In this document: piece after piece, positions 1 through 7,947 of the stretch | How positions within the stretch are numbered: the stretch's first letter is position 1 | Layout: each line of letters begins with the position of its first letter | Origin: an uncultured Bdellovibrionales bacterium | GTDB taxonomy: Bacteria > Bdellovibrionota > Bdellovibrionia > Bdellovibrionales > Bdellovibrionaceae | Direction: 5' to 3' | DNA: 33,850 nt | Assembly: GCA_903926205.1 (NCBI GenBank) | Contig: CAIYID010000017.1 | Span: forward strand, 1-33,850 | Translations under genes and position numbers: made by a program | Notes under the pieces: model-generated | What the model was told of the DNA's origin: nothing | Databases searched by the model: none | What the model saw: the letters and a program-made list of their open reading frames with translations, nothing else

Positions 1-505
1 ACATTTAATTGTAGAGGTCTCCAGTTCAGTTCAAAGAGGCGGTTTACCGAAGTCACACATATTCTCCGCTACAGTCCAATGACTTTAAGCCCTTTTTGCC
101 ATGGTAATACCCAAATATTTCTGTATTTTTTTTCCTGAGTGCCTAAATGCCAAAGATGTAATTCTTTAATCTGTGGTAAATCAAATTATGAGCATGACAG
201 AAACACTTTATTTTTTAGACCGATGAACACGAGAGGCTATGCTGATCGACGTTGATGACGGGTTCTCACCAAGTCTCCGAAGCTGCATAACTCTGATGTG
301 TCCAGGGTTGTTACACTTACCCGTTAAAGAAACATTCTTTGAGCTGGGCAAAATAACGCGAAGCGAGCATAACAATCTTGAAAAATGTCAGTGATAAGTT
401 AAGGAAATCCTAGTAGTTTATTCGCTCAACTGGGCTAAGGAGTTAAATTAAGTGAGTGTAATGCTATGAAACAGGCGATGAGACAGGCGAATAGAGATTT
501 TCGTC
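1..505. other. Leader region with no convincing gene
   Basis: No reading frame here looks like a known protein. The longest plus-strand frame from an ATG at 240 stops near 390 (about 51 codons) and has no recognisable motif or good ribosome binding site. A 15-codon frame (466-513) overlaps the start of the next gene; it contains a near-duplicated 12-base unit (ACAGGCGATGAG then ACAGGCGAATAG). The stretch may hold the promoter of the ligase gene, but no clear -35/-10 pair was found. Confidence 0.5.
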
Positions 506-1717
506 ATGCTTGAGTTTTTTCTAGCAGGCTATGTTCTTAGTGCCGTGGTCTCTCAGACAGCTCTCGATTTTTTCATTCTTGTTATGGCTGGATATTGGTT
601 GGCCATGGTTCTACGTCATCGTGAACAATACAAATCATGGGGTTTTTATAAAACTGGAGTCGAATGGGCCATGTTCGGCTACCTAGGCGCCGTGATTGTT
701 AGCTGGTTAATAAACTGGGGCGGAAAAATTGATTATTTATCAGGCCTTCAGAAACTGAATTGGATTTTACATATTTTTCTTTTGCAGTTTATTTTTACCA
801 AAGCACGGTTCTCCGTGACAGGCCTTTGTAAGCTATTAGCCGTAGGCACCTTGATTCCATCCATCTACGCAATTTTTACTTATATTTATGGAGTTAATTT
901 TATTACAGGTCGATTCTCTGACCGGCTTTTGGGTGCTCTCAATAGTGCAACTTATTATGCGCACGCCAATGCCGTTATCTTTGTGTTTGGAATCGCCTTG
1001 CTCGGTTTTATGTGGAAAAAAGTTTCTACATTTTGGAGAATCTTATTGGTTTCTTGCTATTCAATTTTGGGAGTGAGCATCTACTTGACCTTTACTCGTG
1101 GAATCTGGTTATCGATTGTTATGAGCTCGCTGATCATGGTGGCTTTTCATAATTTGAAACTTTTTAAAAAATTTGCAGGCATTTTAATTACGGCGGTTCT
1201 TTTAGGCTTCGTTATTTCCTCTACTTTTAGGGAGCGTATTTTTCATGCCTTTGATACCAGTGTTAATTATGAAAGAGTTGGTTTGCTGAAAGTAAATTAT
1301 GAAATGTGGAAGGACTATCCTATTTTTGGTGTGGGATATGGTGGAAATGCAGCAAGAGTGACTGAATATTGGCAAAAGTTGAATCTTCCAGGAGCACCGC
1401 TGGAAAGCCATGCGCATGATCAATATTTAAATGTTTTATCCTCGACTGGCCTTTTTGGATTTGTATTCTTTTTAGCAGTATGGATTCTTTTTTTAAGAAT
1501 CAGTTGGAATATGATTGCGCAAGCAAAATCAGACGGGAAAAAGAATGAATATATTATTTTATTTGCCTGCACGTGGGCACAGTTAGAATTTGCCATTGCT
1601 TGTCTGACGGATGTGAGCTTTGAATACGCAAAGATTCGGGCCTTAATTGTCATCGTGTGGGCTTTAGTTCTAGCTTTGAGGATCAATTATCAGAGCAAAG
1701 ATTCTCTTGTCAGATAA
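506..1717 (+). CDS. O-antigen ligase / Wzy_C-family membrane protein
   Basis: Very hydrophobic protein of 403 residues with about ten to twelve predicted membrane helices. It carries two hallmarks of the Wzy_C (O-antigen ligase, WaaL-like) family: an FTRG-I-W segment near residue 197, and a large periplasmic loop with PIFGVGYGGN followed near residue 300 by HAHDQYLNVLSSTGLFGF. In this family the loop arginine and histidine help transfer undecaprenyl-linked glycan to an acceptor in the periplasm. The family includes ligases, some polymerases and some protein O-oligosaccharyltransferases; these cannot be told apart here. A separate Wzy-like protein lies at 29730-31130, which favours a ligase role. 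The start at 506 is the first possible one after an in-frame stop at 479, with only a weak AGAG upstream. It is convergent with the next operon. Confidence 0.8.
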   Translation: MLEFFLAGYVLSAVVSQTALDFFILVMAGYWLAMVLRHREQYKSWGFYKTGVEWAMFGYLGAVIVSWLINWGGKIDYLSGLQKLNWILHIFLLQFIFTKARFSVTGLCKLLAVGTLIPSIYAIFTYIYGVNFITGRFSDRLLGALNSATYYAHANAVIFVFGIALLGFMWKKVSTFWRILLVSCYSILGVSIYLTFTRGIWLSIVMSSLIMVAFHNLKLFKKFAGILITAVLLGFVISSTFRERIFHAFDTSVNYERVGLLKVNYEMWKDYPIFGVGYGGNAARVTEYWQKLNLPGAPLESHAHDQYLNVLSSTGLFGFVFFLAVWILFLRISWNMIAQAKSDGKKNEYIILFACTWAQLEFAIACLTDVSFEYAKIRALIVIVWALVLALRINYQSKDSLVR

Positions 1718-1772
1718 GGTCAAGATTTGTTCCAGACTGTTTAACACTAGGTTTCATTTTCAAAACAAAAAT

Positions 1773-2573
1773 TTATAGATTTTTTTTTAAATAACTAAGC
1801 ATGCAATTTTTCCAGGTGACATATGTTGTTCGCCTCCATCTTTCATAGAGGAGAACTCCTGAATGAGGTGGTTTGTCTAAATCAAATTCAAAAACTTCTG
1901 TGAGGTAAATTTGACGAAAAAAGCTGTTAAAAATAAAGTCAGGGTATAATCCCAACCACGACTTAGCTTGAGAAGGATAAAAATAAGGAATCAAAAGTGT
2001 TCGCAAAAAATCCTTAAGACTTCTTTTGATTGCAATCAATTTTGTCTGACTAGTTTTCGGATTTAGAATCGGCTTTCGAACTCGAAAGAATCGCAATTTG
2101 GTATCAGCGCCATTGTAACACCAATATTGAAATAGGCGGGCGCTATAAAATTGTGAAAGGCGATAGCCCAAGCAGAAGGCCGTATCATGGTCGTGGTGGC
2201 CACCCTCGTAGGCGGGTGCAATAACTGAATCAATTGTGAGGTTTGAAAATTTTGATTGAATCGATGATTCAAGCTTTTCCAATTGATACATCAGATGATT
2301 ATCAAAAACTTGAAATTCTTGTCCTAAAAAGAAAATATTTTCATTCGCGACGCCTAAAGAATTTAAGAAATTTTGACTTTCTCTCTGGCGTCGATGGGCC
2401 ATTTTAAGTTCAGAGTTCGTAGTTAAAAATAAGCAAAGCGGCTTTATCCCTTTTTTTAGATCTTCTCTTAACTTTTCAAAAACCATGGCCTCATCATCTT
2501 GGTGAGGAAATAAATAGAGATTGGCTTTGATTTTCGTATCTATTGTCGTGCCTTTGACTAAGTTATAAGTCAT
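1773..2573 (-). CDS. PIG-L (LmbE-like) family deacetylase
   Basis: Protein of 266 residues. The PHQDDE motif at residues 23-28 and the EGGHHDHD segment at about 123-130 are the zinc-binding and catalytic signature of PIG-L/LmbE enzymes, which remove N-acetyl groups from GlcNAc-type sugars or related amides. It is the last gene of a five-gene operon, and its ATG overlaps the end of the GNAT gene by 11 bases, so translation is probably coupled. An acetyltransferase beside a deacetylase suggests exchange of an N-acyl group on one sugar residue; that is inference. The substrate cannot be read from sequence. No signal peptide is evident, so a cytoplasmic location is likely. The length is normal for the family. 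Confidence 0.85.
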   Translation of the reverse strand: MTYNLVKGTTIDTKIKANLYLFPHQDDEAMVFEKLREDLKKGIKPLCLFLTTNSELKMAHRRQRESQNFLNSLGVANENIFFLGQEFQVFDNHLMYQLEKLESSIQSKFSNLTIDSVIAPAYEGGHHDHDTAFCLGYRLSQFYSARLFQYWCYNGADTKLRFFRVRKPILNPKTSQTKLIAIKRSLKDFLRTLLIPYFYPSQAKSWLGLYPDFIFNSFFRQIYLTEVFEFDLDKPPHSGVLLYERWRRTTYVTWKNCMLSYLKKNL

Positions 2574-3636
2574 CGGAGTCGATCCACATTAAATGCCATT
2601 TTGATTCGTCCTTGAAAACTTGCTTATTTAGCTGAGAATTCAAAATTTTAAAAATAATTGAAAAAACCGCGTGAGAGCGTACGAAGCCATTTTCTAAAAA
2701 ACGATATTTTCTCCGGATATAAGGACTGGCCATAGTCACAAGTAAATCACAGTCGGATTTTGCTAGTTGGTAGAGGTAAATAAAAAGATTTTTTAGCCCG
2801 CGCTGATGAGAATTTAAAATCATCAAATCTAAAATGGCTAAACTAGGTATTTCTTGTAGAAGAACTTTTCTGGTGATTGCTAAGCCAACCATCTCATTAT
2901 TTTTGGACAATTTCACGAACTGATATTCAGTTCCTGGAGCACCAGTTCTCCAAGCAAGAAAGGCTTTGTTTTTATTAAGAAAAATTTCTTGTTCATCTGA
3001 CCAAAGTTTAAAAAAAGAATCATAGTCATTGTCCTGCAGAAATGAACCGCGGTTTAAAATTGATGTCTGATAATTCGCGCAAGAAAAACAATTAAATAAA
3101 AAATTATATTGTCGGAGCAGGAAATTAAAAATGATCGAGAGCTTTTTGAGCGGCCCAAGCTTAGTAAATAAAAAATTAAGCTTTACCATCCGTAAGTACA
3201 TTGGCTGCTGAAAGGCGATAAACCAACCGACTTTGAGATGGCCAGGAATGACTTCGGGACGAATGGGGTAGCCAGAGACAAAATCGATTTTATGTTCAGC
3301 TAAATTTTCCGTCGCATAACGACCAAGCTTTGTGAATATACCAGCACCACGATACCCAGGGTGGGTCATGACATCGCAAACCATTCCGCAAGTAAGTTTT
3401 TGATTTTTAACTGTATAATTGAATGGCAGGGCAGCGTAGTAGCCGACCAAATCAGTTCCATCAGTTGCCGAGTACTCATAAGAACTTGGGATGGCCGGAA
3501 ACTTTTGAAATTTCCAGTTGTAATGATCTTCGGACTCTATTGCTGACCCTGCATTTTCAGGAAAGCAAATTGAAAAAAGGCTGCGCTGGGCCTCGTAAAA
3601 TTGAGCTCTGACAAAGGTTTGAAATTTAAGTTCCAA
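2563..3636 (-). CDS. GNAT-family N-acetyltransferase
   Basis: Protein of 357 residues. The segment CDVMTHPGYRGAGIFTKLG near residue 90 matches the acyl-CoA binding turn of the GNAT fold (R/Q-x-x-G-x-G/A, here RGAGIF). The C-terminal half resembles a second GNAT-like domain, as in larger sugar or peptidyl acyltransferases. The start is a TTG directly after the stop of the upstream SDR; a strong GGAGGA eight bases before it, inside the SDR's 3' end, supports this choice. It overlaps the PIG-L deacetylase by 11 bases. The likely role is acylation of an amino sugar, possibly the amine exposed by the neighbouring deacetylase. The exact donor and acceptor are unknown. Confidence 0.75.
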   Translation of the reverse strand: MELKFQTFVRAQFYEAQRSLFSICFPENAGSAIESEDHYNWKFQKFPAIPSSYEYSATDGTDLVGYYAALPFNYTVKNQKLTCGMVCDVMTHPGYRGAGIFTKLGRYATENLAEHKIDFVSGYPIRPEVIPGHLKVGWFIAFQQPMYLRMVKLNFLFTKLGPLKKLSIIFNFLLRQYNFLFNCFSCANYQTSILNRGSFLQDNDYDSFFKLWSDEQEIFLNKNKAFLAWRTGAPGTEYQFVKLSKNNEMVGLAITRKVLLQEIPSLAILDLMILNSHQRGLKNLFIYLYQLAKSDCDLLVTMASPYIRRKYRFLENGFVRSHAVFSIIFKILNSQLNKQVFKDESKWHLMWIDSDDL

Positions 3637-4368
3637 CTAGTTTTGTCCTCCGTTGAGTCCAAGAACTTGCCCTGTCATAAAGGAGGCCTCAGGAGAAATA
3701 AGGTATTTAATCAAGGCGCCAATGTCTTCTTTAAGCCCAAACCGTCCCGCTGGAATTCGAGCCTTAATTTGGGTTTGAAGTTCAGAGGAGACATCGTTAA
3801 TAAGGCCGTAATTAAAATAGCCTAAGGCGACCGCGTTAACGGTGATATTTTTATTCGCTAATTCAAGAGCCAAGGATTTTGTCAGTCCGATGAGACCCGC
3901 TTTAGCTGCGGCATAGTGACTAGCGCCAATGACGCCAGTTTGGCCAACAATGCTGGTGAAATTAACAATGCGGCCCCATTTTTGATCCCGCATGAAAGGA
4001 ATAAATTCCCTTGAACATAAAAAAGAAGATAAAAGATTATTGTCGATCACTTTTCGGAATTCTTCCAAAGTCATCTTCCAAGACATGGCATTGGTTGACA
4101 GACCAGCAACATTTAACAAAGTGCTAACAAGGCCAAGCTTATTTTCAATCGCTAAGCGTAAATCTTTAACAGCTTTTTCGCTTGTTAAGTCGGCATGAAA
4201 AATATATTTCTCCGGATCCAAATCAAATCTCTTTAAGAGGGGTTTAATTTCCAGGGCCGAGGACCTAAAATGAAAAGCAATATTTCGGTGATTGTGTTCT
4301 AAGAGGTACTCTGCGAGAGCTTTTCCAATGCCGCCGTTTGAGCCCGTGATTAATATGACATTATTCAT
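3637..4368 (-). CDS. Short-chain dehydrogenase/reductase (FabG-like)
   Basis: Classical SDR of 243 residues. The N-terminal TGSNGGIGKA (residues 8-17) is the NAD(P)-binding glycine motif, NVAG (residues 86-89) is the structural motif, and the catalytic Ser139, Tyr152 and Lys156 (YAAAK) are all present. The C-terminus MTGQVLGLNGGQ is typical of the FabG group. It overlaps the upstream membrane protein by 8 bases and abuts the GNAT gene, so it is translated within the operon. The family reduces keto groups on acyl carriers or sugars; given the neighbours, a role in making or modifying a sugar or its acyl decoration is likely, but the substrate is unknown. Confidence 0.85.
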   Translation of the reverse strand: MNNVILITGSNGGIGKALAEYLLEHNHRNIAFHFRSSALEIKPLLKRFDLDPEKYIFHADLTSEKAVKDLRLAIENKLGLVSTLLNVAGLSTNAMSWKMTLEEFRKVIDNNLLSSFLCSREFIPFMRDQKWGRIVNFTSIVGQTGVIGASHYAAAKAGLIGLTKSLALELANKNITVNAVALGYFNYGLINDVSSELQTQIKARIPAGRFGLKEDIGALIKYLISPEASFMTGQVLGLNGGQN

Positions 4369-6163
4369 TTGGAACTCCTATTTGATAATCAATTTTTTTC
4401 AATTTAATTAGTTCTTGATCCGTGTGTTGCACTTGAAAGAGGCCTTCTTGCTGTTTTTCAAACAAGGCCCCGTAATCCTTCCACAAAGAACCACCGTCTT
4501 TTGCTACCAGAATGTAATCATAATTATTAATTGAAGTAGCAAATTCATTCAAAGGAACTTTGTGCGTCCATACGTCGGAGGAAGAAGATGGCTCTCCAAG
4601 TGAAGAAGAATCGCAAGATATTAGTCTTGGCATGAGTTCGTATCTCATCATCAGACATTCTAAGCCGGTTGAATATTGCCAAATAAAATAAACTTTGGCG
4701 TTTGGTGGTAATATTGTTCGTAAGCCTTCTGCCTGTTTTTGGATCTCTGCTCTGTTGGTGATTTTAAAGCACGTCGTTTTTCTTTTATAAATGTCATAGC
4801 TGATCGGAGCGAGGAAAATGACTGAAAGTGCATAAGAAAAATTTTGAGACCAGGATCGATTTTTTAACAACTCTTGTGCTTGTAGTATCCATTGAAAAGT
4901 AAAGAATAATACCCAGGAAAGAGTGATTGTTTCGAAATAACGATCAAAACTTGCAAGTGACTTTGCTTCATATTCTCCGAAAATAAATCGATAACAGAAG
5001 GCCAAAAAAATAAAATAACAAAGAATGGAAAAGAAACTATAGGCAAAAAATCTCTTATTCAATTTTCTGAAGATCTTAAAATGAAGAGCTTCGAAAAGCA
5101 AAATGCCGACAAATAAGAACTTAGTAAATTCAGAAAGACAGGCCCTTTCAAACATCTGTGGTAACACTTCTAAAAAGAGACGATCGCTTTTAAAATTTAA
5201 AAGAACTTCAATAATTCTTGGTAGCAAGGATGTATTCTGTTGAAGTACCACAGAAATAGCAGTGTGAGCGAGATAATTGTTCCAACTGATTTTTAAGATA
5301 AAAATGATAAAAAAACTAAGGCTACCTAGGAGTATGAGTTTTGAAGTTTTAGCTTGTTTAAAGCCCCATTCGGCCAGCCAAATGACAAGAGCTAATGATG
5401 AAAATAATACTCCGGTGTGTTTCGTCAGACATAACATGATAAGTGATACCAGTAAAAGTATTGAAGAGGATTTAAAATCAGTCAGACACAAGCTTAAAAG
5501 TGCACTGACAAAAAAGATAGATAGGTCATGATCCACTGACAAGGTAAAGAGTCCCCCTGCTTTTTCGGAAAAGACAAAATAGAAAATCAGTGCGAATAAG
5601 AAAAAAATTATTTGCTTGTTGATCGATTTGGTTTTGTCTTGCGTGATTACCACGGCAGTAGCGCAGAAGTAGAAAAAGGAAATGAAATTAGCAGCAGCGG
5701 CATAGGAGGAACCCTCCTGAGAGGGATCATTGGGGCTTAGTAGCGATAACCATAAAGAAATTCCTGGGATGTAGCTGGCTCCGACGTCGATATGACTGTT
5801 TGTCGGCAATCCAGCTGTCAGTTTTAAATTTTTTAGACTGACGGCCCAATGGGAAAAGTCATCCCAATCATGAAGTTCAATGGACTGGGCAAAAAAAGTT
5901 AATATTCCTAGAATAAGAAAAATAAAGAAATCGAATGAATTGAGATAAATCTTTTTTTTGTAAAATTGATAGGCGACAATTCCTGCCGAGACACCAAAAA
6001 TTATAAACTTTGAAACCCAGAAAAAATTAAAAATAGCGAGAAAATAAATTCCGCAAGTTAGCAAGGCTAGCATTTGCAAGGCATTGAGATATGATTTGCT
6101 AGGATCAGCTTTTTCGCCTGTAGAAAGCCTGAGTAAAAGAAAAAATGAAAAACTTAATAGCAA
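4361..6163 (-). CDS. GT-C-like polytopic membrane glycosyltransferase
   Basis: Large membrane protein of 600 residues with about ten to twelve hydrophobic segments and a soluble C-terminal tail of about 130 residues. The first periplasmic loop carries an acidic DWDDFSHW motif near residue 110, followed by Y-I-P-G, an arrangement seen in GT-C enzymes that use polyprenyl-phosphate sugars. The start is a TTG with AAGGA seven bases upstream, located in the 11-base gap after the GT2 gene. Pairing with that GT2, which has two C-terminal membrane helices, suggests a GtrB/ArnC-ArnT-like scheme: the GT2 makes a lipid-phosphate sugar and this protein transfers it in the periplasm. Acceptor and sugar are unknown. 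The family call rests on topology and one motif. Confidence 0.6.
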   Translation of the reverse strand: MLLSFSFFLLLRLSTGEKADPSKSYLNALQMLALLTCGIYFLAIFNFFWVSKFIIFGVSAGIVAYQFYKKKIYLNSFDFFIFLILGILTFFAQSIELHDWDDFSHWAVSLKNLKLTAGLPTNSHIDVGASYIPGISLWLSLLSPNDPSQEGSSYAAAANFISFFYFCATAVVITQDKTKSINKQIIFFLFALIFYFVFSEKAGGLFTLSVDHDLSIFFVSALLSLCLTDFKSSSILLLVSLIMLCLTKHTGVLFSSLALVIWLAEWGFKQAKTSKLILLGSLSFFIIFILKISWNNYLAHTAISVVLQQNTSLLPRIIEVLLNFKSDRLFLEVLPQMFERACLSEFTKFLFVGILLFEALHFKIFRKLNKRFFAYSFFSILCYFIFLAFCYRFIFGEYEAKSLASFDRYFETITLSWVLFFTFQWILQAQELLKNRSWSQNFSYALSVIFLAPISYDIYKRKTTCFKITNRAEIQKQAEGLRTILPPNAKVYFIWQYSTGLECLMMRYELMPRLISCDSSSLGEPSSSSDVWTHKVPLNEFATSINNYDYILVAKDGGSLWKDYGALFEKQQEGLFQVQHTDQELIKLKKIDYQIGVPNE

Positions 6164-6174
6164 GTCATCGTCCT

Positions 6175-7149
6175 TTAGAGTTCTTTGCTTAAAGGTTTAA
6201 GGGGAACATTGGACATATCGTGGGTTAAAAAAGATAAAAACAATTGAAAGCCAAGAATAATAGTCAGGGTCGAAATCATGACCGTTCCTGTGGGAGTGGA
6301 AGTTTGATTTTGCATATTTTCCATCCAATGATAAGCCCCAAAGATGAATCCAAAACCAATAAACATTATGGAAAGAACAAGTTCGACACTAGCCACGCTG
6401 AAGTCTCTTAAGAAATAATTATAAAAAATTCTTTTTAATAAATTTTTCATGTGCCGTCGAAAAAATGGAAAAATAATCCGAGTTATTTTTAAGTTACTTT
6501 TTTCTTCGCCGTAATGGGCATCCATAGGAAGATCCAGCACGACGGCCCGGGAAATATTAAGTCTAAAGAGAAGATCAGACTCAAAGAAGTAGTCTTTAGC
6601 TATTTTATCAAGCGGCAGCGCTTTAAGCACGCTTTGTTCGATAGCAATAAAGCCGTTGGTCGGATCCATGATTTGGTAGTAGCCACTAGATAGTTTTGAA
6701 ATAAAAGACAGACTGGCATTCCCAATAAGTCTTACGGTCGGCATTTCGGTTAAAGAATATAAATTAAAGAAGCGGTTGCCTTTCACATAATCCGCTCGTT
6801 TTTCAATCAAAGGTGCGATGAGCTTGGGAATTAATTGCGGATTCATTTGGCCGTCACCATCCACTTTGACAACAATGTCTGCATTGAGCTCAAGGGCTTT
6901 CTTGAAGCCGGAAATCATGGCCCCACCTACCCCTTGATTTTGAGGATGAAAGACGACAGTCACCCGTGGGTCTTTGCATTTAGATTTTACAAATTCACCG
7001 GTGTGCTCGGGGCAAGCATCGTCGACAACAATAATGGATTGGACAGATTCACCAATTTTTTCAATGACTGATAAAATTTGTTTTTTTACGCGGTAACTAG
7101 GAATGATGACGGCCACGGTGGGCACCTGACTATAAGTTGTAATTGTCAT
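6175..7149 (-). CDS. GT2 glycosyltransferase, polyprenyl-phosphate sugar synthase type
   Basis: Protein of 324 residues. The N-terminal GT-A domain begins with VAVIIPSYR, then VVDDACPEHTG near residue 42, and the metal-binding VDGDGQM (Asp97, Asp99) that is typical of dolichol-phosphate-mannose-synthase-like enzymes. Two hydrophobic helices close the protein (about residues 250-275 and 287-308), as in GtrB and ArnC. It probably moves a sugar from a nucleotide to undecaprenyl phosphate on the cytoplasmic face, feeding the GT-C-like protein just downstream. It is the first gene of the five-gene minus-strand operon. The start at 7149 gives a complete domain. Confidence 0.82.
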   Translation of the reverse strand: MTITTYSQVPTVAVIIPSYRVKKQILSVIEKIGESVQSIIVVDDACPEHTGEFVKSKCKDPRVTVVFHPQNQGVGGAMISGFKKALELNADIVVKVDGDGQMNPQLIPKLIAPLIEKRADYVKGNRFFNLYSLTEMPTVRLIGNASLSFISKLSSGYYQIMDPTNGFIAIEQSVLKALPLDKIAKDYFFESDLLFRLNISRAVVLDLPMDAHYGEEKSNLKITRIIFPFFRRHMKNLLKRIFYNYFLRDFSVASVELVLSIMFIGFGFIFGAYHWMENMQNQTSTPTGTVMISTLTIILGFQLFLSFLTHDMSNVPLKPLSKEL

Positions 7150-7533
7150 TCTTCGGATTAACTCTTAGGTGCCTTTTTAAGTCAATTGTAAACCCGACTT
7201 AAATACATATGAATTCCGAGAAATTCGATAAATCAGTAAATGGTCGAAAAGAGAAACATAGCAGCATAACTTCATTGTGCTTAAAGTCTCTATCTATGCT
7301 TTGAATTTCTGCTCTGAACTCCGCTTTTTTGAACTTCTCTGATTTATCATTGCCATATGTTTAATATGAAATCGAATCCAGTTGGAGACAGTAAATTTAC
7401 TGACGCTCAGTCATTTTTCAACTGAGGTGAGAACTTCTCTTCAAACTGGGGAAACAATAAGTTTTTGCCTTGCCTATATCGGAATAAAACATCAAACTTT
7501 AAAATTGAAAAATTTCAAAAAACAGGTGTTCAA
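7150..7533. other. Intergenic region between divergent operons
   Basis: This 384-base A+T-rich stretch separates the minus-strand GT2 operon from the plus-strand GMC-oxidoreductase operon, so promoters for both are expected here. No convincing -35/-10 pair at a sensible distance, terminator or known RNA was recognised. Frames reading through 7382-7533 are open but lack a good start and recognisable content. Confidence 0.5.
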
Positions 7534-7947
7534 ATGTCCCCAGCAAGCCCTAAAGAAGAAAATCTCACCAGAGAAGTGGAATATATTTTTAAAAATTTAT
7601 TCCCGAAAAAGGAACTTACTCAAGACATAAAAATTCAATATACACTCTTTGGTAATAAACTTTGCAATACGGGCAATAATGTCAAAATCCGTAAAATAAT
7701 TGATCACAAACTGGATGTGGAAGCCATTGAATTTTTTTTAAGAATCCGTGATCGTGAAAATATTTTAACTCAAAAAATTCATGCTTTGATTTACTTAATT
7801 GAAGTTAAAAAGGATTTCTACGACGAATTTTACGTAGAGAAAGACTTTCTTCTAAAAGGTTTATTTACTCTGATTTATTTTACTCTTAGAAGTATCTATA
7901 AATTTTTTAAAGGATTTATTCAGGTCAGGTTGTATGGAATTATTTGA
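7534..7947 (+). CDS. Small protein of unknown function preceding the GMC oxidoreductase
   Basis: Predicted 137-residue protein, not recognised. The ATG at 7534 is preferred over a possible start at 7465 because AGGTG lies just upstream of it and the reading frame before it has no clear signal. The N-terminal half is charged; the middle has KIHALIYLIE and a FYDEFYVEKDFLLKG segment; the C-terminal part is hydrophobic and aromatic (FTLIYFTLRSIYKFF), perhaps a membrane-associated helix. The gene overlaps the oxidoreductase start by 14 bases, so the two are probably co-translated. By position it might be an accessory subunit, as GMC-type dehydrogenases can have a small partner, but no sequence evidence proves it. 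Confidence 0.6.
   Translation: MSPASPKEENLTREVEYIFKNLFPKKELTQDIKIQYTLFGNKLCNTGNNVKIRKIIDHKLDVEAIEFFLRIRDRENILTQKIHALIYLIEVKKDFYDEFYVEKDFLLKGLFTLIYFTLRSIYKFFKGFIQVRLYGII

Noticed and set aside
240-392. Small plus-strand frame of about 51 codons in the leader region
   Set aside because: No ribosome binding site, no recognisable motif and unremarkable codon use.
1202-1686. Open frames antisense to the ligase gene
   Set aside because: They mirror a membrane protein gene and have no signals or similarity of their own.
1718-1772. Terminator between the convergent ligase and PIG-L genes
   Set aside because: T-rich, but no stable hairpin precedes the T run on either strand.
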